Positions 54,584 through 63,104 of a stretch of 64,000 bases of DNA are shown piece after piece. A program made the position numbers and the translations under genes. The DNA lies in contig JANSYI010000002.1 in assembly GCA_024742475.1 (NCBI GenBank), positions 248,001 through 312,000 of the forward strand, in the 5' to 3' direction. The notes beneath the pieces were generated by a model, which ran no database searches, was not told the origin of the DNA, and worked only from the letters and a program-made list of their open reading frames with translations. Origin of the DNA: a bacterium. GTDB taxonomy: Bacteria > Myxococcota_A > Polyangia > Nannocystales > Nannocystaceae. Position 1 is the stretch's first letter; every line of letters begins with the position of its first letter.

Positions 54584-56329
54584 TCAGGACACCGCTTCGC
54601 GGAGCACGTTGAGCTGTTCGCGCTGCGCCGCGGTGGTGTTTTCGAGCAGGGAGAGTCGCTCGATCGCGATGCGGACCGAGTCCATCTGGGTGCGGTGCGC
54701 GTCGTGAAGCTGGTTGACCATCTCGCTGATCGACTCGATCGCGCGGGTGATCTGGCGAGAGCCTCGCGTCTGCTCCTGGGTGGAGCGTTCGACGTGACGG
54801 GTGATCGCCTTCATCTTCTCGGCCGAGCGCATGATCTGTTCGGCGCCTCGAGCCTGCTCGGCCGTGGCGGTCGCGACCTGCTGCACGGTGGTGGCGACCA
54901 CGTTGATCGCGTCGGTGACCTGCTTGGAGCCCTTGGTCTGTTCGACCGTGGCGCGGGCGATCTCCCGGACCATCTGCGTGGCTCGCCGCGCGGCGTCGGA
55001 GATGCGCTTGAGCGCGTCTTCGGCTTGGTGGCTGACGCGAACGCCGTCGTCGACGCTCTTGGACGAGCGCTGCACCACCAGCACGGCGTTGCGGCTCTCT
55101 CGCTGCACCGACTTGATGATCTCGGCGATCTCCTTGGTCGAAGTGGCGGAACGCTCGGCGAGGTCCTTGATCTCGTCGGCCACGACCGCGAAGCCCTTGC
55201 CGTGCTCGCCGGCCTGCGCCGCGATGATGGCTGCGTTGAGCGCGAGCAGGTTGGTCTGCTCGGACACGTCGTCGATGACGCTGAGAATCTTGCCGATCGC
55301 TTCGATGCGCCCGCCGAGGCTCGAGATCACGCTGACGGCATCGGCCGAAGACAGCTTGATCATGTTGATCACCTCGATGGTCTGGTTGATCGCGTCGACA
55401 CCACCTTCGGCGGCCCAGACCACTTCCTCGGAGAGCTGGGCGGTCTCGTTGGCGTTGTTCTCGACCTGCTGAATCGAGATGTCCATCTCGTTCATCGCCG
55501 AGGACGTCTCTTCGGCGGTGCTCGACAGCGCTTCGATGTTCTTGGCGACCTCTTTGACCGAGAACGTCATCTCCTCGATGGAAGTGGCCGTCTGTTGCAC
55601 TGAAGCGGCGAGGTTGAACATCGACTCGGCGACCTCGTCGTTGGCGGCCGCCATCTCGAGGATCGAGCTCGAGCTCTCCTCGGCGTTGGAGGCGAGCAGC
55701 TCGACGCTCTCGGAGATGCCCTTGAGCCCCTGGTCGATGTTGTCCATCGCGGAGCGCGTCTCGTCGAGGTTGCCCAGCGCGTCGCCGAGCTGGCGCTCGA
55801 GTCCGTCGATCGCCTCGGGTGCGAACGCGGACGCGGCGGCCACCGGGGGCTGCGGCGCGATGACCTCTTCGGAGGCCGGTTCGCTGCGGGGCTCGTCGCC
55901 CTCGCTCGCGCGCATCGATGCCGCCGCGTTGGCTGCCGCTTTGGCCGCGGCGAGCTCGGTCTGCAGCGCCGCCACCTCGTCCTTCGCGGCGCGGGCGTTG
56001 GCCTCGGCATCCCGCGCCGCCTTCGTCGCGGCGTCGAGCTCGGCCCGCAGGCGTTCGAGCTCCGCAGGGTCGCCGGCGGGTTGTGCCTGCAGCGCCTTGA
56101 GTTCGGCGTTCGTCTCGCGCAGCTGCTGCTGTCCTTGCGACACGGCGCCCAGAGCGTTCTGGAGTTCCGTTGCGATCAGCCAGCTGGTGACCGCGGCGAC
56201 GGCCGACGCGACCGCCGAAGCGTTCGGGCCCCACGTCTCACCCCCGGCGAACAGCGCGAGCGCGGCACCGACGGCGGCCGCGATCGCGGGCAGAAGTGGT
56301 GGAATCCTGGGAGTGGGGTTCTCTGCCAC
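54584..56329 (-). CDS. Methyl-accepting chemotaxis-like protein with altered tip
   Basis: 581 residues from GTG at 56329 (an ATG at 56392 is in frame; the shorter start is preferred). Two close membrane segments at the N-terminus (about 8-27 and 35-53) leave almost no periplasmic domain. A long Ala/Glu/Lys coiled coil (about 60-140) and an acidic linker precede the signalling domain. The tip reads [30 protein letters not shown] (two parts); Ile and Gln replace the nearly invariant Glu and Arg of AAxEAARAGE. A long C-terminal coiled coil follows. It is a cytoplasmic-sensing receptor-like protein; no che genes are nearby. Confidence 0.88.
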   Translation of the reverse strand: MAENPTPRIPPLLPAIAAAVGAALALFAGGETWGPNASAVASAVAAVTSWLIATELQNALGAVSQGQQQLRETNAELKALQAQPAGDPAELERLRAELDAATKAARDAEANARAAKDEVAALQTELAAAKAAANAAASMRASEGDEPRSEPASEEVIAPQPPVAAASAFAPEAIDGLERQLGDALGNLDETRSAMDNIDQGLKGISESVELLASNAEESSSSILEMAAANDEVAESMFNLAASVQQTATSIEEMTFSVKEVAKNIEALSSTAEETSSAMNEMDISIQQVENNANETAQLSEEVVWAAEGGVDAINQTIEVINMIKLSSADAVSVISSLGGRIEAIGKILSVIDDVSEQTNLLALNAAIIAAQAGEHGKGFAVVADEIKDLAERSATSTKEIAEIIKSVQRESRNAVLVVQRSSKSVDDGVRVSHQAEDALKRISDAARRATQMVREIARATVEQTKGSKQVTDAINVVATTVQQVATATAEQARGAEQIMRSAEKMKAITRHVERSTQEQTRGSRQITRAIESISEMVNQLHDAHRTQMDSVRIAIERLSLLENTTAAQREQLNVLREAVS

Positions 56330-56431
56330 GTGGAGCCCGAGTGTATCGATCGCAACCCGATGGGTCCAAGGGACTGGCCCGAGCCCGGCCACATGTGGAC
56401 CAAGCGGCCAGCAAGACCGCTGCTCGGGTGT

Positions 56432-57394
56432 TCACAGCAGGGACAGCTGCGTGGCTTCCCCGTGCACGACCACCTGGGCCCCGACGCTTCGGAGCCACGC
56501 CGCTCCGCTGGATGCCCACACGGGATCGCCCGTCAAGAACACCGCCGGCTGCCCGCACGCCTTCCAGAACGCCTCGAGCTGGGGGCGATTCATCCGCCCA
56601 GGACACGACAGCTCCACCATCTCGACGTCGCGATCGCCTGCCCGCCGCTCGAGCCAATCCTTCATCGCGGAGCGTACGGCCTCGGGAGCGTCGACCAGGG
56701 CCACCGCGACGACCTCGTGCCGCCGCAGGCCCGCGCCGTCCAGGGCGTCGTGCGGCCACAAGAGCACGGCCGCCTCCGGGTCGAGGGCTTCGATGTGCGG
56801 GCTGAACCGCGGGTGGGCAGCCACGCGGATCGTCCCCGCGCACGCCTGGGCGATCTGCACCGCGCCCACGGCACTGCTGACCAAGATCAACACCTCGCCG
56901 CCGAGCTGGGTGAGCAGCTGAATCCCGCGGGCGCTGAACCGCTTGGGCTCGGGCTCCACCGCCCACTCGGGGCTCGCCCGAAGCAGCAACCAGTCGCAGG
57001 GCGCCGCGCTCGCGCCGGGGCCGAGCGCCCACGTCGACAGGCACGACGGTCCTCCGGTGCGCGGCTGCATGAGCAGCGACGACCCGCCGAGGGGAAGCCC
57101 CGAGGCGAGCGTCTGCAGCCGCAGGCGACCCACACCAAACTCGCGTCCATGGTCGACCAGCACCGCGCGCGCCAGGGACGTCCGCTGCGCGGGTGAGAGG
57201 TTGGCCAGCGCGAGCCCATATAGAAGGTCTCGGTGCCCCATCCACGCGCCGGGCGACAGGCGGTCCTGCGCGCCGAGGTGAGACAAGAAGCACGTCCGCC
57301 CCGGCTGCGTGTCGTCGATGCTCAGCCGCGCGCGGGCGAGCATGTGCTGCACCGCTTCCGCTTCGGCAGTGAGGTCTCGCGCCACTGCGATCAC
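56432..57394 (-). CDS. Unknown protein translationally coupled to tadA
   Basis: 320 residues from GTG at 57394, which overlaps the tadA stop (GTGA). It is an alpha/beta, soluble protein. GGEVLILVSSAVGAVQIAQA and AVLLWPHDALDGAGLRRHEV have the feel of nucleotide-handling Rossmann or helicase-C strands, but no Walker motif is visible. I would not assign a function. The 4-nt overlap implies co-expression with tadA. The frame extends to 57460 but the added part is antisense to tadA codons. Confidence 0.65.
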   Translation of the reverse strand: MIAVARDLTAEAEAVQHMLARARLSIDDTQPGRTCFLSHLGAQDRLSPGAWMGHRDLLYGLALANLSPAQRTSLARAVLVDHGREFGVGRLRLQTLASGLPLGGSSLLMQPRTGGPSCLSTWALGPGASAAPCDWLLLRASPEWAVEPEPKRFSARGIQLLTQLGGEVLILVSSAVGAVQIAQACAGTIRVAAHPRFSPHIEALDPEAAVLLWPHDALDGAGLRRHEVVAVALVDAPEAVRSAMKDWLERRAGDRDVEMVELSCPGRMNRPQLEAFWKACGQPAVFLTGDPVWASSGAAWLRSVGAQVVVHGEATQLSLL

Positions 57395-57870
57395 TTTATC
57401 GCGCGGGCCTTGTGCTTGGCGCGCGCGGCTCGAAAAAAGCTCCGCAGCTGGTCGGCGCACCGCTGCGCGAGCACCCCGGTGGTGATCGCCATGCGGTGAT
57501 TGAGCCGAGGGTCATCGCAAAGCTCGTAGAGCGACCGAACCGCACCCGCCTTCGGGTCGCTGGCACCGTAGACGAGGCGTGCGACCCGAGCGTTGACCAG
57601 CGTGCCCGCGCACATCGGGCACGGCTCGAGCGTCACGTACAGCGTCGCGCCATCGACCCGCCACCGGCCCATGGTTCGACACGCTTCCCGCAGAGCGACG
57701 ATCTCCGCGTGGCCCGTCGGGTCGGCGTCGACCTCGCGCCGGTTGCCGCCCCGGCCGATGATCTCGCCGTCCAGCACCACCAGTGCGCCCACGGGGACGT
57801 CGCCCGCCTCGGCAGCGGCCGCCGCCATCCGAAGCGCTTCCTCCATGTAGCGCTCGTCGTCTTCGTGCAC
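57391..57870 (-). CDS. tadA: tRNA-specific adenosine deaminase
   Basis: 159 residues from GTG at 57870 (MHEDDERYMEEALRMA), the usual length. Zinc deaminase motifs are intact: TGHAEIVAL (His-Ala-Glu) and PCPMCAG (PCxxC). TadA changes A34 to inosine in tRNA-Arg(ACG) in the cytoplasm. The C-terminal helix (LRSFFRAARAKHK) fits the family. A longer frame to 58194 is possible but lies antisense to the divergent VWA gene. Confidence 0.95.
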   Translation of the reverse strand: MHEDDERYMEEALRMAAAAAEAGDVPVGALVVLDGEIIGRGGNRREVDADPTGHAEIVALREACRTMGRWRVDGATLYVTLEPCPMCAGTLVNARVARLVYGASDPKAGAVRSLYELCDDPRLNHRMAITTGVLAQRCADQLRSFFRAARAKHKARAIK

Positions 57871-57928
57871 CCAGGCACCCTGCCAGGACGAGCCCCTCAC
57901 ACGCAACGGGAACCTCCGCCCCGCTTCG

Positions 57929-59788
57929 ATGTCCAATCGAAGCGCAGGCCCGATGATGCACGAGCACTCCACCGAATCTCCCTGGCGTCGCCCCACCTTC
58001 ATCGCCGCTGGCCTCTGCCTGCTCGCGGTGGGGGCGGTCGTCAACCTGTCGCTCGCCACCGACGATGGCGCGCACATCGACCTCGAGCCCGTCGCGACCC
58101 TGCAGCCGCCACCGCCCGACACGCCGATGTCGGCCTCGGGGACCCGGCACCTGGGTGAAGAGGGCAAGATGGGCCGGCCGTCCTCCAAGCGCAAGACCGG
58201 CCTGTACGCGATGCGGGGCCCTGGCAGCGCGGGCCACCTCTCGGGGCGGCCTTCGGGAGAGCGCTACGAGCACGCCGCTCCGGGCGGATTCGTCGACACC
58301 GCAGACGACCCAAAGTCCTCGTTCTCGGTCGACGTCGACACCGCCGCCTACTCCATCATGCGCCGGTTCGTGATGCAGTCCCGCTCGCTCCCGCCAGCCG
58401 ACGCCGTGCGGACCGAGGAGCTCATCAACTACTTCGACTACGCGTATGCAGAGCCCAGCAGCGCCCCGTTCTCGGTCACGACCGAGACCTCGAGCGCACC
58501 GTGGAACCGCGCGCACCAACTCGTGCACATCGGTCTGCAGGGGCGGCGCGTCCACGCCGACGACACGCCGCCGCGCAACCTCGTCTTCTTGGTCGACGTG
58601 TCCGGGTCGATGAGGGACGCGGACAAGCTCCCGCTGCTGCGGCGAGGCCTGGTTCAGCTCTCCGAGCAGATGACCGGCGACGACCGGATCTCGCTCGTCG
58701 CCTACGCCGGCGCTGCGGGCGTCGTGCTCGAGCCGACCCCCGGCGACGCGCGCGAGACGATCGCTGCCGCGCTACGGAGCCTCGAGGCCGGCGGAAGCAC
58801 GAACGGCGAAGCCGGGATCCACACCGCCTACGCGATGGCCCGCGCCGCGTACATCGACGGCGGCATCAACCGGGTGATCATCGCCACCGACGGAGACTTC
58901 AACGTCGGCACGACCGACCACGACGCCCTCGTCGGGCTCATCGAAGCCAAGCGCAAGACGGGCATCTCGCTGTCGGTGCTCGGCTTTGGCCGCGGCAACA
59001 TCGACGACCACTTGATGGAGCAGATCGCCGACCATGGCAACGGCAACTACGGCTACGTCGATGGCGAGCTCGAGGCCCACAAGCTGCTCGTCCGGGACGT
59101 CGGCGCCATGCTGCAGACCATCGCCTCCGACGTGAAGATCCAGGTCGAATTCGACCCGGACCGAGTCGCCTCGCACCGGCTCATCGGGTACGAGAACCGA
59201 GCGCTCGAGCACGCCGACTTCGATGACGACACCAAGGACGCGGGGGAGATCGGCGCGGGACACAGCGTGACCGCCTTGTACGAGGTGGTGCCCGCCGCCC
59301 ACGCTGATCGAGGCCCGCTGGGCACGGTCAACCTCCGCTACAAGGATCCCGGCGACGCCCACAGCCGGGGGCTGAGCGTCCCCCTCCCCGGCGATCTGCT
59401 CGAGCCCGAGGACACCACCGACGCCTATCGGTTCTCGGCCTCCGTCGCGATGTTCGGTCAGAAGCTGCGTCACGACGAGGCGCAAGCCGGTGTGACCTAC
59501 GCGCAGATCGTCTCGCTCGCCGCGGGGGCGCTGGGCGAGGACCCCGACTGCTACCGCCACCAGTTCGTGGAGATCGCTGCGGCGGCGGGTCAGCTCGCAG
59601 GCGAGTCGATCGAGGTGAACGTTCCCACCTGCACGCCCGAGCCTCCAAATGAGGACATCGCCCTCGCGTCGCTGCGGCGGACCGGGTGGGGCAGCTTCGC
59701 CCTCGAGGTCCTGCGGGTGCTGCCGCCGCTGCTCGCCCTGCCGATGTTCGTGCTCGCGTTTCGTCGCCCTCGCCGAGCACGCTCGTGA
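57929..59788 (+). CDS. YfbK-like VWA-domain protein
   Basis: 619 residues from ATG at 57929 (ATG 57953 possible). A membrane anchor (about 24-43; FIAAGLCLLAVGAVVNLSLA) is followed by a linker, then FSVDVDTAAYSIMRRFV and ELINYFDYAY, the N-terminal domain of the YfbK family. The VWA domain has an intact DVSGSM metal site and a later ATDGDFNVG. The DUF3520-type C-terminal domain (ALYEVVP, VTYAQIVSLA) and a membrane-like C-terminus end it. Function of the family is unknown. It is the third VWA protein of the window but not linked to the Bat operon. Confidence 0.88.
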   Translation: MSNRSAGPMMHEHSTESPWRRPTFIAAGLCLLAVGAVVNLSLATDDGAHIDLEPVATLQPPPPDTPMSASGTRHLGEEGKMGRPSSKRKTGLYAMRGPGSAGHLSGRPSGERYEHAAPGGFVDTADDPKSSFSVDVDTAAYSIMRRFVMQSRSLPPADAVRTEELINYFDYAYAEPSSAPFSVTTETSSAPWNRAHQLVHIGLQGRRVHADDTPPRNLVFLVDVSGSMRDADKLPLLRRGLVQLSEQMTGDDRISLVAYAGAAGVVLEPTPGDARETIAAALRSLEAGGSTNGEAGIHTAYAMARAAYIDGGINRVIIATDGDFNVGTTDHDALVGLIEAKRKTGISLSVLGFGRGNIDDHLMEQIADHGNGNYGYVDGELEAHKLLVRDVGAMLQTIASDVKIQVEFDPDRVASHRLIGYENRALEHADFDDDTKDAGEIGAGHSVTALYEVVPAAHADRGPLGTVNLRYKDPGDAHSRGLSVPLPGDLLEPEDTTDAYRFSASVAMFGQKLRHDEAQAGVTYAQIVSLAAGALGEDPDCYRHQFVEIAAAAGQLAGESIEVNVPTCTPEPPNEDIALASLRRTGWGSFALEVLRVLPPLLALPMFVLAFRRPRRARS

Positions 59789-59798
59789 AACGCAACGA

Positions 59799-59828
59799 AG
59801 CCTCCGCACCTCGAAGAGGTGGGAGGCT
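59799..59828. terminator. Hairpin between convergent YfbK-like and acyl-CoA dehydrogenase genes
   Basis: AGCCTCC (59799-59805) + CACCTC (59807-59812) pair with GAGGTG (59816-59821) + GGAGGCT (59822-59828), with one bulged G and a 3-nt loop. On the minus strand TCGTTGCGTTTC follows, so it best serves the dehydrogenase gene; the plus side has a weak T run. Confidence 0.7.
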
Positions 59829-59857
59829 CCGGCTTCGTATCCGGCTTTGGCTTGGGG

Positions 59858-61672
59858 CTACTCGGCCGCGAAGAGGTAGTCGTCCATGCAGCTCTTGTCG
59901 CCGCTTTGCACGGTCTTGGCGAACGCGACGGCGGCGGGCAACAGGTGCGCGACGTAGAAGTCGAGGTTGGCGAGCTTGCCCTTGAGGAGGTTGCTCTCCT
60001 TGCCCGCGTCGAGCTGCTTCTTGGCGACGCGAGCCTGGTCGAGCGCCTCCATGCCCAGGAGCACGGTGCCGAACGCCCGAAGGAAGGGCACGGCGTGAAC
60101 GAACGCGCCGTCGATGTCTCCGCCGCCTGCGACCTTGCCCAGGTGCATCGCGCACGCGCCGAGCTGGCCGATGCTCTTGCCGAGCGCCTCGGTCTGGGCC
60201 TTGAAGCCCTCTTCGGCGCCCGCCTTGAGCTGAGCCTGGGCCTCGCCCATCCACTCCATGAAGAGCGCGCCGTTCTTGATCCGCATCTTGCGGCCGAGCA
60301 GGTCGAGCGCCTGAATGCCGTTGGTGCCCTCGTAGACCGCCTGAATCTTGGCGTCGCGGACGAGCTGCTCCACCGGGTACTCCTGGGTGTAGCCGTAGCC
60401 GCCGTAGACCTGCACGGCGAGGGAGGCCATGTCCATGGCGAGGTCGGTGAGGTGCGCCTTGAGGATGGGGATCAGCAGGTCCGAACGCCCCTCGAGGCGG
60501 TCTCGGAGCTTCTCGTCGTCGGTGGTGCGAATGACGTCGTCCATGAACGCCAGCCGCATGCACGCCGCACGCGAGGTCTCGGAGACGACCTTGAGCGTCA
60601 TCAGCATGCGCCGAACGTCGGGGTGCTGGACGATGGTGACCCGGCCGTCCTCGCTGTCGCGCTGGCCGAGCTTGGTGCCCTGCACGCGATCGCGGGCGTA
60701 CTGCAGCGCGTAGCTGTACGACGCCGCCGAGGTCGCGGCGCCCTGCAGCGCGACGCCGATGCGCGCCTCGTTCATCATCATGAACATCTGGGCGATGCCT
60801 TCGCGCTCCTTGCCGATGAGCCAGCCCTTGCAGGGCCCCTCGGAACCGAAGGCGACGGTGCACGTGGCCGAACCGTTGATGCCCATCTTGTGCTCGAGGC
60901 CGACGACCTTCGCGCCGTTGCGCTCGCCGAGCTCTCCGGTCGCGAAGTCGAAGTTGAACTTCGGCACGAGAAAGAGGCTCAGCCCCTTGGTGCCGTGCGG
61001 GGACCCCGGCGTCCGTGCCAGCACCAGGTGCACGATGTTCGACGCGAGGTCGTGGTCGCCCCCGCTGATGAAGATCTTCTCGCCTTCGATGAGGTAGACC
61101 CCCTCCTCACCCTCGGCCGGCGTGGCCTTGGCCCGGTTGTCGCCCACCGAGCTGCCCGCGCCCGACTCGGTGAGGCACATCGTGCCGCCCCACTCGCCGG
61201 TGAACAGTTTGGAGGCGACCGTTTCCCTGTAGGCGTCGTCCCCGAAGGCCTCGACCATGCGCGCAGCCGCGGCGGAGAGCCCCGGGTACATCATGAACGC
61301 CATGGCGGCGGAGGCGAAGAACTCGAGCGTGCCGACATCGACCGCCTTGGGCAGGCCGACGCCGCCGAGGTCGGGGTTGGCCGACGGAGCGACCCAGCCG
61401 CCCTCGGCCACGGCCGTCCACGCCGCTTGAAAGCCCTCGGGGGTGGTGACGTTGCCCTTGTCGTCGAGCGAGCAACCTTGCCGGTCGCCGACCGCGTTGA
61501 TCGGGCTCAGCACGTCTTCGGCCAGCTTCTTGGCCTCGGCGAAGGTCTGTTTGTACGTGTCGACGTCGATATCGGCGTATTGTTGGGTCGCGCCCAACTT
61601 CTCCGCGATCTCGAGCTGGTCGAAGAACACGAACTCCATGTCGTCGATATCAACTTTGAACGGCGTACTCAT
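59858..61672 (-). CDS. Acyl-CoA dehydrogenase
   Basis: 604 residues from ATG at 61672, the size of the long DmdC/FadE-like branch. Landmarks are MCLTESGAGSSVG (flavin/substrate site), EKIFISGG, VYGGYGYTQEYPVEQLVRDA and the signature YEGTNGIQALDLLGRK. A C-terminal extension (about 470-600) is typical of this branch. It oxidises acyl-CoA to enoyl-CoA using FAD. The usual catalytic Glu cannot be placed with certainty by eye. No other beta-oxidation gene is adjacent. Confidence 0.93.
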   Translation of the reverse strand: MSTPFKVDIDDMEFVFFDQLEIAEKLGATQQYADIDVDTYKQTFAEAKKLAEDVLSPINAVGDRQGCSLDDKGNVTTPEGFQAAWTAVAEGGWVAPSANPDLGGVGLPKAVDVGTLEFFASAAMAFMMYPGLSAAAARMVEAFGDDAYRETVASKLFTGEWGGTMCLTESGAGSSVGDNRAKATPAEGEEGVYLIEGEKIFISGGDHDLASNIVHLVLARTPGSPHGTKGLSLFLVPKFNFDFATGELGERNGAKVVGLEHKMGINGSATCTVAFGSEGPCKGWLIGKEREGIAQMFMMMNEARIGVALQGAATSAASYSYALQYARDRVQGTKLGQRDSEDGRVTIVQHPDVRRMLMTLKVVSETSRAACMRLAFMDDVIRTTDDEKLRDRLEGRSDLLIPILKAHLTDLAMDMASLAVQVYGGYGYTQEYPVEQLVRDAKIQAVYEGTNGIQALDLLGRKMRIKNGALFMEWMGEAQAQLKAGAEEGFKAQTEALGKSIGQLGACAMHLGKVAGGGDIDGAFVHAVPFLRAFGTVLLGMEALDQARVAKKQLDAGKESNLLKGKLANLDFYVAHLLPAAVAFAKTVQSGDKSCMDDYLFAAE

Positions 61673-61685
61673 GACTCTTCGGCAG

Positions 61686-61714
61686 TCTATAAGGCTTTCC
61701 CACAGGGGCCACAA
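61686..61714 (-). promoter_or_regulatory. Candidate sigma-70 promoter for the acyl-CoA dehydrogenase
   Basis: On the minus strand TTGTGG (plus 61709-61714), a 17-nt spacer, and TATAGA (plus 61686-61691). GAAGAG precedes the ATG at 61672. The -35 is weak. Confidence 0.4.
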
Positions 61715-61731
61715 CACCCTCTGAAGGTCCC

Positions 61732-63090
61732 GTGCAGCACTGGAGCGCAGGCATCGTCGTCAATCTGCTGGCCATGGCCGTTCTGTTGGCCCTGGCGGCA
61801 GGACTGCGAAATCGCATTGGGCCCCTGCGGCGCCTTGGCATCCCCGACTGCATCATCGCAGGGTCGATCGGATTGACACTGGGGCCCTCGGGCGTCGACG
61901 TGCTTCCGCTCTCGATTCCCGATCTGGAGCTGTTCGTCTATCACGGCTTTGCGCTGGTCTTCATCGCCGTGGGGCTGCAGCGAGCGTCCGAAGGTGCGCG
62001 ACCGGGTGGGGCGAGGTCGGTGGCCGTCGCCATTCCCACCCTCGCCGTCCTTCAGGTGACGATCGGCTTGCTGGTGGTCGGGGCGTGGCACCTGTGGGGC
62101 GAGCTGCACCCAGGCTTTGGCCTGCTGCCCATGCTCGGCTTCTCGCAGGGTCCCGGGCAGGCACTGTCGCTGGGCGGGGCTTGGGAGCCGCTGGGCTTGG
62201 TCGACGGCACGCAGCTGGGGCTGACGTTTGCCGCGGCCGGCTTTGCGACCTGCATCGTGCTGGGCATCCCCACGGTCGCGTATGCGCGCCGCGCGGGATG
62301 GATCACGAGGCCGCAGGCCGATGACGGTGGCAACACCGACACCTCGGTGACCGCATCGACGTCCGGAACGATGGATCCGCTCACCGGCTCCGTCGTCGCG
62401 ATCGGTGTCGTCTACGCCGGCGCGTTCGGCTTCATCTGGCTGCTGGTGCGCGTGCTCCCCGAGGGAAGCTCACTCATCCCCACCGCCTGGGGATTTCACT
62501 TCGTGGTCGGCGCTCTGCTCGCCATGGCCACGCGCCGCCTCGCCCGCGCGACCCACCGCGAGGACGTTTTCAACGACCGCCTGCTCGGGCGGCTCGCCGT
62601 GCTCGCGGTCGACTTCACCACCACCGCGGCCCTGTGCGCGGTGCAGCTTTCCGTGGTCGGGCGCTGGCTCGTGCCGGTGCTCGTCATCTCCCTCCTCATC
62701 GGAGTGCTCACTCTTCTCACTTGCCTGTGGATCGCCCGTCGAGCGTTCCCGCAAGAGCCGTTCGAGCACGCGATCATGATGTTCGGCATGTCGAGCGGCA
62801 CCCTGCCCACCGGGCTCGCGCTGCTTCGCACCGTAGACCCCGAGCTGCGGGGCACGGTCGCGCGCAACGCCACGATGGGCGTCTCGGGCAGCATCCCGTT
62901 CATGGCCCCGCTGCTCGTCGGCGTCATCCCATTCGCGGTGAGCCTGTGGCCGCAGGGCATCGGCGCCGCCGTCGGCATCCCGCTCGCCATCATGGTCGCC
63001 TACGTCGCCGCTCTGTCGCTGGCGTGGCGCTCGTTCACGCCGGCGCGAGCGATGCGTCCCTGGTCGTCCCTGTGGCCACCCGACCCTTGA
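61732..63090 (+). CDS. GltS-like sodium/glutamate symporter family protein
   Basis: 452 residues from GTG at 61732. About ten to twelve membrane segments are visible. Two inverted-repeat signatures of the GltS family are seen: GFSQGPGQALSLG...WEP...DGTQLGLTFAAAGF in the first half, and FGMSSGTLPTGLALLRTVDPE in the second (in parts). GltS takes up glutamate with sodium. The substrate here is inferred from the family and could be another small acid. It diverges from the acyl-CoA dehydrogenase. Confidence 0.85.
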   Translation: MQHWSAGIVVNLLAMAVLLALAAGLRNRIGPLRRLGIPDCIIAGSIGLTLGPSGVDVLPLSIPDLELFVYHGFALVFIAVGLQRASEGARPGGARSVAVAIPTLAVLQVTIGLLVVGAWHLWGELHPGFGLLPMLGFSQGPGQALSLGGAWEPLGLVDGTQLGLTFAAAGFATCIVLGIPTVAYARRAGWITRPQADDGGNTDTSVTASTSGTMDPLTGSVVAIGVVYAGAFGFIWLLVRVLPEGSSLIPTAWGFHFVVGALLAMATRRLARATHREDVFNDRLLGRLAVLAVDFTTTAALCAVQLSVVGRWLVPVLVISLLIGVLTLLTCLWIARRAFPQEPFEHAIMMFGMSSGTLPTGLALLRTVDPELRGTVARNATMGVSGSIPFMAPLLVGVIPFAVSLWPQGIGAAVGIPLAIMVAYVAALSLAWRSFTPARAMRPWSSLWPPDP

Positions 63091-63104
63091 TACGCTCGAA
63101 GGCG

